From Silene conica (Eukaryota > Streptophyta > Magnoliopsida > Caryophyllales > Caryophyllaceae), in the NCBI GenBank assembly GCA_029255685.2, contig CM055320.2, positions 46,163,910-46,227,909 of the forward strand: 64,000 nt of DNA, written 5' to 3'. The position numbers and the translations under genes are program-made. How positions within the stretch are numbered: the stretch's first letter is position 1; every line of letters starts with the position of its first letter. The notes beneath the pieces are model-generated. The model made no database searches and was not told the origin of the DNA. It worked only from the letters and a program-made list of their open reading frames with translations. Shown here one piece after another: positions 34,871 through 44,970 of this stretch.

Positions 34871-35156
34871 GGTAGCACGTAATAAAACATACATAAATAC
34901 ACCTACTGTTAATCTCTTATTACAAGAACTGGTCAAAGTTAACAATTAACAGTTATAAATAAGAACGACTATAAGCATACAAAGGCACGTATCCAGTCAT
35001 TTATATACATGGTAATCACGCCAAGTATTGTAAAATAATAACCATATTACATTGTCATACATAGACTTGTATATTTCGTTTCAACTTCTGCAAATAACAG
35101 TCATACAAGATCATGAAATTCATTCACATTATTGAAACAACAAAGTTAAATTATCA
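34871..35156. other. Non-coding remnant, probably element D interior
   Basis: AT-rich sequence between the copia B LTR and the mariner element. No ORF or repeat boundary was seen. By position it continues past the mariner at 43200 and belongs to the decayed element D. Confidence 0.4.
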
Positions 35157-35159
35157 TAC

Positions 35160-35492
35160 TCCCTCCTATTCATAATACCTTCCCTATTTCCTTATTTAGT
35201 AAAGTTTTTTGGGTGAAATGGTCCATTTGGTCCTTGTTACTTTTGTGATATTACAACACAACCCATAATTAAGACTACCTAATCTAGCCCACTAACTACA
35301 CTAACCCTAAACTAACCCAGCCCAACCCCTCACTAACCCTAATGACTCCCGCCATATAATCCCTAACCCTCCCTCAGAAAACCCTAGCTCTCTCTCTTCC
35401 GCCACTCTTACTCACTCTTCCGCCATTGTCGTCTTCTCTCTTCCTCCATTTGTGTCCTTTCTCTAATCATCCACACATCAAACCTTGTTATT
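35160..35492 (+). other. MLE left arm with 5'-UTR-like sequence
   Basis: After the inverted repeat the arm contains AAACCCTAGCTCTCTCTC and repeated CTTCCGCC/TTCCTCC words (35375-35460), the look of a plant gene 5' UTR. It may be the start of the gene-like segment that continues beyond the LINE at 39764. No ORF. Confidence 0.4.
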
Positions 35493-35591
35493 ATCTTCTT
35501 TTTTTTGGTGAAATGTGAGTGTGATGTATATTATATATCAAAAACGGTTACAAGAGTTCCCTGGTTCGAGCCCTAGGGAAGGCATTTACAT

Positions 35592-38500
35592 TCATTGACA
35601 ACAAGAATCAAACCAAGCATTGGTCTGATCATCAAAACCATCTCTTCTACTCCTCAAACGATTCTGAACATCACTCATTATGCGGTTAGCAAGAACTTCA
35701 GGTCTGACCAGGTATTCTTCTATTCGAGCATTATTTCGTTGTTGCCAGATATGATAATGAAACCCATTAAAGATAGTTGCTCTAACTTTCCATTGCATTT
35801 TCTTCTGATTCCCTGAAATCATGCTGGAAACTTTCATGTTCATATTCCCAAACCAGTGTTGCAGCATCCCCTGGACTCTTACAGTATAGATGCACTCCTC
35901 AAATAGGTGAACTGTAGTTTCTGATTGCCTTTGACACAATAAGCATAAATCATTTTGACAACACCCAATCCTGTATAACTTGCTCATAGTGTTCATCCCT
36001 TCCTGGAGTCGTAACCATGTGACCATGGAATGTTTTGGGATATTCAGGCTGTTCCATACAAGATCAGTCCAGGCTTGTACTGGTGCAGCATTGCTAAGCC
36101 ATTGATAACAACTCTTGATGGTATACCCTTGTGGATGATGGTCCCATTTATTCATGACAAAACCTTGCTTAATACGATTTTTCACTTTGCAAACTGATTT
36201 CCATACCCAAGATGAATCATTAGCTGGAGTATAGTCCTCCCAATTTTGATCTTTGAGGTAAACATCACTGATCCATTTGATCCATAGTCTATCCTCCTTA
36301 ATATATATCCAGTTGACAAGCTTCCCCACAGCAGCCATGTTCCATATTTCAGCATTTTTGATCCCTAGCCCTCCCTGATCTTTGGGAAGAGTAACCCTCT
36401 CCCAAGCCACAAGAGGTACTCTTTGGTATTCAGAATGACTAGCCCATAAGAAGTTCCTGCAAATAGCACTTATACGATTGATAATGCTCTTAGGAATCAC
36501 AAACATTTGTGCCCAGTAATTCTGAAGGGTATTCAGAACAGAATTTATAAGAGTCACCCTCCCAGCATAAGAAAGTTTTTTGGCCCCAATACTCCTGATC
36601 CTAGCCACCATTCTTTCTGTCAAGGATAAACAATCATGTTTTGATATCTTGCCAGGCTGGATAGGGACACCTAGGTACTTAAAAGGGAATGACCCTTCTC
36701 TGAACCCAGTTGCCTGGATAATGCCAATCTTCAAATCCTCCTGAACCCCATTAAAAAAAAATTCAGACTTAGAGTTGTTGAGTTTAAGTCCTGTTGCTTT
36801 AGAGAAGGAAGCAAAAGCTCTCATGAGTAACCATTTAGATGCTGGCTTGCCCTTACAAAACATTAGTAAATCATCAGCAAACATGAGATGTGTAAGCTTC
36901 AAGTTTTTGCAAAGAGGATGGTATTGGAAAGGCCATTTCTGAGTTGCATACTTGATCAATCTGGTAAGGTATTCCATACATAGAGTGAACAGCAGAGGAG
37001 AGATGGGGTCCCCTTGTCTAAGACCTCTTTTCCCTTTAAAATACCCAAAGTTATTGCCATTCAAGGAAAGGGTAAATTGAGTGGTTGTCACACATTGCAT
37101 CACAAGACCAGTAAAATGAGAAGGAAACCTCAAGCCTTGCATCAGTTGTTCCAAAAAGGTCCATTCAACTGTGTCATAAGCCTTTTGAAGGTCAATTTTA
37201 AACAAACATCTTGGGGTGACATTCTGTCTGGAATAATGGTGGATAATGTCTTGGCAAATGAGCACATTTTCCATGATTGATCTGCCTTTGATGAAGGCCC
37301 CTTGGTTCTCATGGACAAGGTCTGGGAGTATAGATGCCATTCTGTTACAGAGCAGCTTTGAGATAACCTTATAGACAAGGTTACAACAAGCTATTGGTCT
37401 GAAATGGCTAACTGAAGTAGGTCTGTCAGTTTTAGGAATGAGAGTGATATTAGTTGCATTTATCTGGGTAAGGAGTTGTCCATGAACAAAAATATCCTGG
37501 ACTGCTTTACAAAGGTCATTACCTACTATGTCCCATGCATCTTTAAACAAAGCACTGGTAAACCCATCAGGACCTGGGGCTTTGTCATTTGGAATAGAGA
37601 AAACAATTGCCTTGATCTCCTCAGCAGTCACCTCAGTATTTAGAGCAAGAATGTGATCCTCTGTGCATGATTGCCCATGTTGCAGCACCTCATCTCTCAC
37701 AGGATCAGTAGGAGCATTAGAGCCTAGGAGGTCTGTATAGAATGCTAGGAATGCTGCTTGAATGCTCTCCTTGTCAGTGCACAACATGCCATTTTTATCC
37801 TCAATCTGAACTATCTTATTTGTCATACATCTCTTTTTGATTGCTCTGTGGAAAATAGCAGAGTTACTATCCCCTTCATCAGTCCATGCTACCTTAGCTT
37901 TTTGCTTCAAAAAACTGAACTTGGCTTGAGTCCAGTGCTGCACCTCTTTAAGTAAATCTAGCTCCTGACTTATCAGATCTATATTAGAAGGATCACCTTG
38001 AATTTGGAGTTGTATATGTTCCAGCAGAAGACTAGCTTTACTTGCAGATACCTCTACATCAGAATAGCATTTATCATTCAGGCCTTTGAGAATAGGCTTA
38101 AGTCCTTTCAACTTTTTAACCAGAGCAAACATCAGAGTCCCTGCCACATTCCTGTTCCAGCCATTACTGATTTGAGCTTGAAACTCAGGAACTGATCCCC
38201 ACATGTTGAAATACTTAAAGTTTGTATTCCTTCTCCCTCCCAACTTAATGTTACTGACAATACAAGGATTATGATCAAATAATCCTTCAGGGTGGAAGTG
38301 AGCCTGCATTTCAGGAAAAGTATCAGACCATTTGGAATTTATTAAAAATCTATCCAGCCTGCTATACTTCCTTTGATGAGCTTCCCTTTTGTTTGTCCAG
38401 GTATAAAAAGCTCCTCTGGCTGGGATATCAATAAGACCACAGGTATCCAGACACTCAATGAACTCCTCCATATCAGACACTCTTGTAGTTCCCCTCAGCC

Positions 38501-38951
38501 TTTCATCAGGGCTGATCACAGTGTTGAAATCTCCTGCAACTGCCCAAGGTAACCTACACCCCTCTGCAATCACAGTGAGGTGCTTCCACAATGGAATTCT
38601 ATCTATCCCCTCATTGAAAGCATAGACAATAGTGATTAAGAACTCTTTCTGAGAAGCAATACACTTGGCCTTAGCATGAATAAATTGAGCATTGGTCTGC
38701 AGAATCATAATATCAAAAATAGTAGGTTTCCAAAGGAGCCAGACCCTCCCTCCCTTATGCAACCTACAATTTGTTGTCACACACCACCCTTCTAGCATAG
38801 AACTAGAAATATTTTGCACATTATCACCATTTATTTTGGTCTCAAGCAAGCCAAATAAGCATGCCTCTTTATTCTGTAAAAAACTCTTACCTGTAAGTTG
38901 TTTATTTACATGGTTAAGCCCCCTAACATTCCAAAACCCTATATTATTCAT
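35592..38951 (-). CDS. LINE ORF2: endonuclease and reverse transcriptase
   Basis: About 1,119 aa and uninterrupted. Parts: APE-type endonuclease (NIGFWNVRGLN, AVAGDFNTVIS, YSRLDRFLIN, FDHNPCIV), residues about 1-230; RT (NDKAPGPDGF, FRPIACCNLVYKVISK, FKIDLQKAYD, GLRQGDPISPLLF, FADDLLMF near 690); C-terminal zinc-binding zf-RVT region (LCLLCQRQSETTVHLF). I chose the ATG at 38951, which lies inside the last codons of ORF1 (ATGAATAA), so translation by reinitiation is likely. The longer reading from 39026 would overlap ORF1 by 83 nt and adds no domain. This is the enzyme for target-primed reverse transcription. Confidence 0.92.
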   Translation of the reverse strand: MNNIGFWNVRGLNHVNKQLTGKSFLQNKEACLFGLLETKINGDNVQNISSSMLEGWCVTTNCRLHKGGRVWLLWKPTIFDIMILQTNAQFIHAKAKCIASQKEFLITIVYAFNEGIDRIPLWKHLTVIAEGCRLPWAVAGDFNTVISPDERLRGTTRVSDMEEFIECLDTCGLIDIPARGAFYTWTNKREAHQRKYSRLDRFLINSKWSDTFPEMQAHFHPEGLFDHNPCIVSNIKLGGRRNTNFKYFNMWGSVPEFQAQISNGWNRNVAGTLMFALVKKLKGLKPILKGLNDKCYSDVEVSASKASLLLEHIQLQIQGDPSNIDLISQELDLLKEVQHWTQAKFSFLKQKAKVAWTDEGDSNSAIFHRAIKKRCMTNKIVQIEDKNGMLCTDKESIQAAFLAFYTDLLGSNAPTDPVRDEVLQHGQSCTEDHILALNTEVTAEEIKAIVFSIPNDKAPGPDGFTSALFKDAWDIVGNDLCKAVQDIFVHGQLLTQINATNITLIPKTDRPTSVSHFRPIACCNLVYKVISKLLCNRMASILPDLVHENQGAFIKGRSIMENVLICQDIIHHYSRQNVTPRCLFKIDLQKAYDTVEWTFLEQLMQGLRFPSHFTGLVMQCVTTTQFTLSLNGNNFGYFKGKRGLRQGDPISPLLFTLCMEYLTRLIKYATQKWPFQYHPLCKNLKLTHLMFADDLLMFCKGKPASKWLLMRAFASFSKATGLKLNNSKSEFFFNGVQEDLKIGIIQATGFREGSFPFKYLGVPIQPGKISKHDCLSLTERMVARIRSIGAKKLSYAGRVTLINSVLNTLQNYWAQMFVIPKSIINRISAICRNFLWASHSEYQRVPLVAWERVTLPKDQGGLGIKNAEIWNMAAVGKLVNWIYIKEDRLWIKWISDVYLKDQNWEDYTPANDSSWVWKSVCKVKNRIKQGFVMNKWDHHPQGYTIKSCYQWLSNAAPVQAWTDLVWNSLNIPKHSMVTWLRLQEGMNTMSKLYRIGCCQNDLCLLCQRQSETTVHLFEECIYTVRVQGMLQHWFGNMNMKVSSMISGNQKKMQWKVRATIFNGFHYHIWQQRNNARIEEYLVRPEVLANRIMSDVQNRLRSRRDGFDDQTNAWFDSCCQ

Positions 38952-39746
38952 GAGACATGGTAGTATTGAGGTTACCATTATCATGAACTTGACTTTCCTT
39001 TTCCTGTGGACTCTGTTGATGGCCATTATCCCTTGATCCTTCCCCCTGTTGTAACCTTTCCTGTTCCCCAGTAGGAGTTACTGGTGGGACAGAAGAGGCT
39101 ACTCTTGGAGATGGAGGTCTAGTGACTGAGGTAGTAACTGGCAAAGCAGGGAATTCCTTGTCAGATAGAGCAACAGGTTTCTGCACTGGTACTGGCTGCC
39201 ATACCCTTTTTGGTTGTGGTCTGGGTTTTGCCCCAGGCATCCTTCGGCAGGTAGGACTTTCATGCCCCATACCCTTACATTTAGCACAAATAACAGGTTT
39301 CCATTCATATTCTATTTGAACTTCAATAATACCTCCATTCTCATCCTTAAATTTTACTGAATTAGGGAATTTTTGCCCTACAGTCAGTTCCACCATTGTT
39401 CTTGCAAATCCAAGTCTAGTCTTTGCTGCTGTTGCCAAATCAGATTTCACATATGTGCCAACCATACTAGCAATAGTAGGGAGACATTTACCCCAAAATT
39501 TAAGAGGTAAACCATGTATCCTAATCCATGAGGGCACTATTTTCACATCCTCTTTCAACAAGTCAATGTTCTCTTGCCATGCTTTGACAATAAGGGGTTT
39601 ATTATCGAACATATGATACCCCGCATTCAGAACAGCCTCCTTACCAACCATATCCTTAAATCTAACCATAAAGATTCCATTAGGTAAAAACGATACCTTA
39701 TCAATGCCATGCTTGCCCCAGACACGATGGATATAGCCATTAAGGA
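38944..39746 (-). CDS. LINE ORF1, N-terminally truncated (DUF4283 and zinc knuckle)
   Basis: The frame is open from the LINE's truncated 5' end (GYIHRVWGKHGIDKVSF) through MVRFKDMVGKEAVLNAGYHM, typical of DUF4283, to a CCHC-like knuckle (CAKCKGMGHESPTC) and a Pro/Gln-rich tail. It is the plant L1 ORF1, a nucleic-acid-binding chaperone. The 5' truncation removes its N-terminus, so there is no native start; the first internal ATG is at 39669. It ends in an 8-nt overlap with ORF2. Confidence 0.85.
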
Positions 39747-39763
39747 TCCATCTTCATCTTCTT

Positions 39764-40700
39764 CTCAACAACGATCCATCTTCATCTTTGCTTTCCTAAA
39801 AATCACTGTATATTATTCGATTATTTTACTTTTACCATTTTTCTGTCTTTGTAATTCAAATATTTGTGGACAAAATGAAAGATGGTGAGTTAGATCTGCG
39901 TAAAATGGAAAAAAATATGGGAGGAAATGTATGATGGTGAGTCTGATGGGGAAGATGCCGGAGATGGAGGTGGATCCGTTGATGGGGTTGCATGTTTGGA
40001 CGAGGAAGTTGATGGGACGAAAAAGGACGAGAAAGAGGAGGAGATGAAGGCAAGGGGGTGGATTCAACAACGTCACTGTCCCCTACATCGGATGTTGTTT
40101 ATGGAGGATCTCGCTATACTGTGGCCTGCATTTAAATTGTTGTTGGAGTATGAGGTTCAAGAGAGTGCGGGGGGAGAGATTGTTGTGGCTGTCAGTCCTA
40201 TTGGTGTCGCTGGTTTTGATGTTGACGGTTTAAGGCGGAATCGTTTCATCCTAGAGTGGTTCATTTCACAACTTCCGAAATACTGGTCTGGGTTTGGTAA
40301 TTTAAGTGATGATGAGCCATTTCTACTTTGAGGTTCATTTCTAATCTTAAACTCTGTTTTTAAATTATTTTAAAACCGTGATTAAATTTAGAGCCTTTGA
40401 TCTCTGGCTTGGCCTTGTTTTGGTATATTTGGATGGACTGGTGATGATTGTATTTCTGCCTATGGACTAGTGATGATTCATTTTTGCATGTTTAACATCT
40501 TATTTAGCCCAGTTATATAATCTGATTGAGGGCAGTGCCCCAACCCACAGTTGTTAGACATACGCAATGCCGCCACTTATTTGGTGAAGAGGCTGTGTAT
40601 GTATAACAAATGTGGTAATGATTTTGTAAAAGCTTGTATGACTGAATAGATGGTGATTTCTGTATTAATCCATAATGCGCCTCACCCAAAAATTACAACA
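39764..40700 (+). other. Gene-like segment inside the mariner element
   Basis: Sequence between the LINE and the transposase gene, on the opposite strand to the transposase, with better codon-like composition than the surroundings. It includes a 134-aa ORF at 39927-40331. The remainder shows no motif. It may be a captured piece of a host gene whose 5' part lies at 35340-35492, split by the LINE. Inference only. Confidence 0.4.
39927..40331 (+). CDS. Hypothetical 134-aa ORF in mariner element
   Basis: Not recognised. The N-terminal third is acidic and Gly/Asp/Glu/Lys-rich (MYDGESDGEDAGDGGGS); the rest looks globular (MEDLAILWPAFKLLLEYEV, VSPIGVAGFDVDGL, FILEWFISQLPKYW) and ends at a TGA. An ATG just upstream (about 39874) opens a different, short frame. 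No homologue comes to mind. It could be a captured exon, a second MLE protein or chance. Confidence 0.35.
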   Translation: MYDGESDGEDAGDGGGSVDGVACLDEEVDGTKKDEKEEEMKARGWIQQRHCPLHRMLFMEDLAILWPAFKLLLEYEVQESAGGEIVVAVSPIGVAGFDVDGLRRNRFILEWFISQLPKYWSGFGNLSDDEPFLL

Positions 40701-40856
40701 CATGTGCAAAGTTCAAAATGAAATGCTAAAAATTAGGATGTTCCCATCTTCTAGATTGGTTTTTGTTCTTCATGATTTTCCTATTGCCAAAATGTAGTCT
40801 TCTGCCAAAATATAAACATCTTCTGCATTTTTGTGTTATGTTCATTCCATGCTTCT

Positions 40857-42341
40857 TCAGTCCCTGCACATGTCTATTTCATATACAGCTTCTGCATTAG
40901 TATTACTAACAGTAGAATTATTAGTTCCATGTGCAGTAATGGTGCCAGCAGGTGTTGTGTCCTCTGTTGGTTCATTACTGCATCCACTACTACCTGCAAT
41001 GTTTTCTGCACTTTCTGCCATGTTCAGTGAATTAATAAGCTCACTCAAACTGCTTGCATCACCAACATTCTGTACATATGTTAGGCATTCTCTTACCAAA
41101 TTAATATCGGCATTCAAATACTCGGGTAGTAAACCAGCTGCTGCTAATTTAGACTTGTGCATATGTGGGACTGCATAGTCTATTCCTCCTTTCTTTTTCA
41201 TAACCTCTAGCATACATGCTTGCAAAGTTATCCATACGTACTTCAATTTGAGTGCATCCTGTTCTTCATAAGCTGTTACTGTATTGTGAATTAGTTCATC
41301 CAATGTCAATGCTTTCTTTTTTTGTTGTAATGATTGAATTGACTTAAAAAAACCTAAATCCAAGACATTAAAGTCTGGTGAATTAGGAGTTTGGTAGGCC
41401 AATTCAATCTGCCACCCATCTGCTATTGCTGCTTTTTTAAATTCAGGATCATTGTTACTTATATGTGGACGTGCATTATCTTGCTGAATCACTATGTGTT
41501 TACCACAATCTGTTGGCCACTTTTCCTTTATTGCTGGTATTAGACAATTTATGATCATGCCCTTTGTGACTTGCTTGTTAATTGATTCAATGCATTTTGT
41601 CTCAACTGTTCCTGCCACCCTATTTTTGGAGTTCCTTTTTGCTGGGACTTGGTGGACAAATGGCCATAGACCAATTTTCCCATCAAAAATCAGACCACCA
41701 TTGTTGTCATATTTAGGCCTAGCAACCGCGCACATGAACATGACCTTCTCTATAAAGTGTTTTGACTGCACACTTCTATGAGGTTCTACTTCCCCTTTAC
41801 CCAAGTAAAATTTTGTGGTTGGCTTTGTTTTTGAAAACCATTTTTCATCCATATGTACCACATTTCTTTGGTCTTTAAACACTACTTGTTTGGTTAGTTC
41901 ATGATATTGTAAATGAGCAAGACTGAAAATTAATCTAGCAAGTTTATTTTTATCTGTCAAACCTGGCTTGATTGCGTTTGAGTGCGATCTAATGTCCTGA
42001 GACATAACCCATCTGCTTACTGTCGACTGGCTGACCCCTAGATTTGTAGCAAGCGTGTGTTGTGTCGTCCTTTTGAGTAGATCAATTGACATTAGTAGGT
42101 CATTATCTAAGTGAGCCCTTCCCACTTTCCTACAGCCCTTCTTCTTGCTGCTGACATTCACTGGAATATTTGATGCCCTTTGTTCCCTTGATACATTCCA
42201 TAAGTCTGTGATAGTCTTTCTGCATACAGAAAACTTTGTTGCCAATTTGGACATGATACCATAATCTGGTTTTCCATCTTTGCTGTGTTCTAATATTGTT
42301 TCAATAACTTTTTATCTTTCTAAATTTGTCAGATTTTTCAT
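40857..42341 (-). pseudogene. Mariner transposase (DD39D)
   Basis: The N-terminal ATG at 42341 is followed by nine codons and an in-frame TAA at 42312-42314. The frame is then open to 40857. An internal ATG at 42254 gives 465 aa. Parts: helix-turn-helix region (GVSQSTVSRWV); catalytic core with HMDEKWF (first Asp), IQQDNARPH (second) and FNVLDLGFF (third), 39 residues between the last two, as in plant mariners; and a long Ser/Thr/Asn-rich C-terminus. The early stop removes only about 29 residues ahead of the HTH if the internal ATG is used, so some activity cannot be excluded. Confidence 0.88.
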
Positions 42342-43166
42342 ATTGAATGTGGTTTTTTTGGATGTTTGAGAGAATTTGATTGAAAGTTGTTTTTTGGCTG
42401 TTTGTTTGTAAATGAAAGTCATTAAAGGCTCTCCTATTTATAGCACAATGAACTTTGCACTATGTTCAAATTTTGGTTTTGGCGCAAAATGTGAAACTTG
42501 TTTGTTATTTGGCTCCATTTCTGAAATTTGGTCCCAAATTCCAATCTCTGGTTTGAAGGATATGATACATTTCACATCTTCTCTCAGTTATTTTAGCTTA
42601 AGGAACAAGTTATTTTGGGGTACTCAAGATGAAATGATGAAACGAAATGTGCTAAAATCTGAAGTCCAACAATCATTTTCCCGGAATTGTTTTTTCAATT
42701 TCTTTTCCGTAACTTTAGTAACCAGTTTTAAATTTTATTATGTCAAGCCGTTTGTAATTTATTTTAATTCCGTTTGTAATTTATTTTAATTCCGTTTGTA
42801 ATTTATTTTAAGTCCGTTTGAAATTTATTTTAAGTCTGTCTGTAATTTATTAAGTCCGTCTGTAATTTATTAAGTCCGTTTGTAATTTATTAAGTCCGTC
42901 TGTATTTTAATTTAAGTTCGTGTGTAATTTATAAAGTCCGTTTAATTATTTGAAAGGTACAAACCTGTACCGTCAGTATCTATTTCAAATATATGCTGGA
43001 ATGAGAGTGGGGGGAAACAGGCTGGGTTAAGAAAATGGAGGGAACCATTAATTCTCTAATTCCCCTATTAACTTGTTAAACATTACACCCTCTCTCCAAT
43101 CACCCAACCCCACACCATTACTTTACCTTATAATAATACCCCTCCTTATTCTTTGTGCCTTCCCCA
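42342..43166 (-). other. MLE right arm, transposase upstream region
   Basis: The likely promoter side of the transposase gene. It contains the short tandem repeat at 42749-42951 and AT-rich sequence up to the inverted repeat. The ORF at 42412-42789 is not supported by composition. Confidence 0.5.
42749..42951. repeat. Tandem repeat, ~18-22 bp units, in MLE
   Basis: About ten units on the pattern CCGTTTGTAATTTATT with variable tails (TTAATT, TTAAGT, AAGT). It is subterminal in the mariner and upstream of the transposase. Confidence 0.85.
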
Positions 43167-43199
43167 AATAGGGAAGGTTATTATGAATAGGAGGGAGTA

Positions 43200-43591
43200 T
43201 AACAAATGTTATATTCATTTCATACGTCTACTGCCCATGCTACTAATATCATATCAGAACATTACATGGTCACATTACATAATTCATATTTGGTTAAACT
43301 TTTATATTTAAAAAAACTTTCATGACTTACCATTTTAACAATCACACATCTTGCTGCAACTTTCAAAAATCATAATTAAATAACCGCTTAGTCATTTTTT
43401 GAGCTATTATAGGTTTTAGAAAATATAATGAGTTAAATACTTATAGGAAAATGAGTCAAACACCAATCTTAACGGAATTATTTATAACAAATTTATAACT
43501 CAGTTGGTCTGAACAGAAACTTTACAGCAATTAGACAGAAACTTGGGGCAACTCGCAAAAATTATTATTAAATAACGACTCGTTAAGATTT
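43200..43591. other. Element D interior, non-coding
   Basis: AT-rich sequence between the mariner and the solo LTR, without ORFs. It is continuous in style with 47246-48566 (words like CAGTTGGTCTGAACAG and GGGGCAAC), supporting one underlying element. Confidence 0.4.
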
Positions 43592-43596
43592 TACAT
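43592..43596. repeat. Target duplication TACAT, left
   Basis: TACAT before the solo LTR, repeated at 47241-47245. Confidence 0.9.
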
Positions 43597-44330
43597 TGTA
43601 AAACCCCTCGCGAAAGCGGAAATATAAACATACAAAAGTACTAAAAATGCAGCGGAATTAAAACTTTTTAACATAACTAACATGCGAGGTGAATTAAAAA
43701 CTGTAACTGAAAGTAAAATACATATACAAACAGCCTGGGATGGTACATCCCTACAGGCACTCAACTGAAAGGTAAACTAAGTCTAGCTAACGTAAACGTG
43801 TAAGTCAATCGATGAATAGGATCATCGCTCGCTAGCTCCATGCAACCCTCTGCCAACCACCTGTCATGTACCTACATACATGTAAACATGTACACCACAA
43901 TCAGTGGGGAGTGACTAGAGTTCTCCTAGCCACCTTTTGTGACAACACGTAACACATAAAACAATACAGAATACTCCAACATATATCAACATGTGAAGCA
44001 TAAACAACTCATCATCTGATCTCTTACTATCATGCGATTACCATGCACGGCTCTCAACCAACTTCATAAACAAATAGGAAGGAGAGCCGGTTTCCCTACT
44101 GGTTACCCAGTCGGGGGGTCTTTCAATCCAACTATTTATGAAACCGAACAAGAGTCACCCAACGCCTTGGATGATTTAACCATAACTCAATTAAACATCA
44201 TTTACTCATCATGCATATCTGACACTGTACCATCATCAAGGCAAGCAGATAAACATCCATAACTCATCATGCATATCTGACACTGTACCATCATCTAGGC
44301 AAGCAGATAAACATCCATAACACTAGCAAC

Positions 44331-44970
44331 GGGTCCAGAGGTGAACTTAACACATATCCCATTACTACACTATGTCGGGTCCAGAGGTGAACTTAACACA
44401 TCCCAACATCCAATCAAGTAAAGGGTCCAGAGGTGAACTTAACACATATCCCATTACTACACTATGTCGGGTCCAGAGGTGAACTTAACACATATCCCAA
44501 CATCCAAACAAGTAAAGGGTCCAGAGGTGAACTTAACACATATCCCATTACTACACTATGTCGGGTCCAGAGGTGAACTTAACACATATCCCTAAACTTA
44601 CAAACATGAAAAGGGTCCAGAGGTGAACTTAACACATATCCCTAATCATCCAAAAGCAAAGGGTCCAGAGGTGAACTGAACACATATCCCAATGCTACAA
44701 ACATGTATTGGGTCCAGAGGTGAACTTAACACATATCCCAATACGCAGTCACCGCACAACGGGTCCAGAGGTGAGCTTAACACATATCCCGTGTACGACA
44801 ACCGATCACGTGTCAGGTCCAGAGGTGAGCTTAACACATATCCTGACACGCCACAAGCAAAACACGTAACGGGTCCAGAGGTGAGCTTAACACATATCCC
44901 GTCACGCGACATACAAAAACACGTAATGGGTCCAGAGGTGAGCTTAACACATATCCCATCACGCGACATC
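44331..44970. repeat. 14-unit interspaced repeat in solo LTR
   Basis: A conserved ~30-bp core, beginning GGGTCCAGAGGTGA and ending ACACATATCCC, recurs about 14 times every 46-57 bp, separated by short variable spacers. The last units use GAGC in place of GAAC. In units 9-13 the bases flanking the core are complementary and change together (see findings). Confidence 0.95.

Larger units (their letters stand above)
35501..39755 (-). mobile_element. L1-type LINE, 5'-truncated
   Basis: Runs on the minus strand from within ORF1 (about 39746) to a short poly(A) (poly(T) on plus at 35501-35506) preceded by CTCACATTTCACC. A candidate 8-bp target duplication ATCTTCTT flanks it (35493-35500 and 39756-39763). 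It encodes a truncated ORF1 and an uninterrupted ORF2. It sits inside the mariner element. The open ORF2 suggests recent insertion. Confidence 0.9.
35159..43197 (-). mobile_element. Tc1/mariner-like element (plant MLE, DD39D)
   Basis: Matching ends, CTCCCTCCTATTCATAATA at 35159 and its complement ending at 43197, are about 31-32 bp with one 1-bp indel. TA duplications flank them (35157-35158 and 43198-43199). It contains a transposase gene on the minus strand, a gene-like segment and a nested LINE. Without the LINE it is about 3.8 kb, on the long side for a plant MLE because of the extra segment. The ends resemble Stowaway MITEs, as is known for plant mariners. Confidence 0.93.

Noticed and set aside
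35545-35575. tRNA-like GGTTCGAGCCC near the LINE end
   Set aside because: No A box or cloverleaf. A related CTCGAACCC block occurs in the LINE tail at 57415, so it belongs to the LINE 3' region.
44331-44970. CRISPR array (30-bp repeats with variable spacers)
   Set aside because: Spacers are short (about 16-27 bp) and several recur; the array lies inside a plant solo LTR with target duplication, and no cas genes are present.
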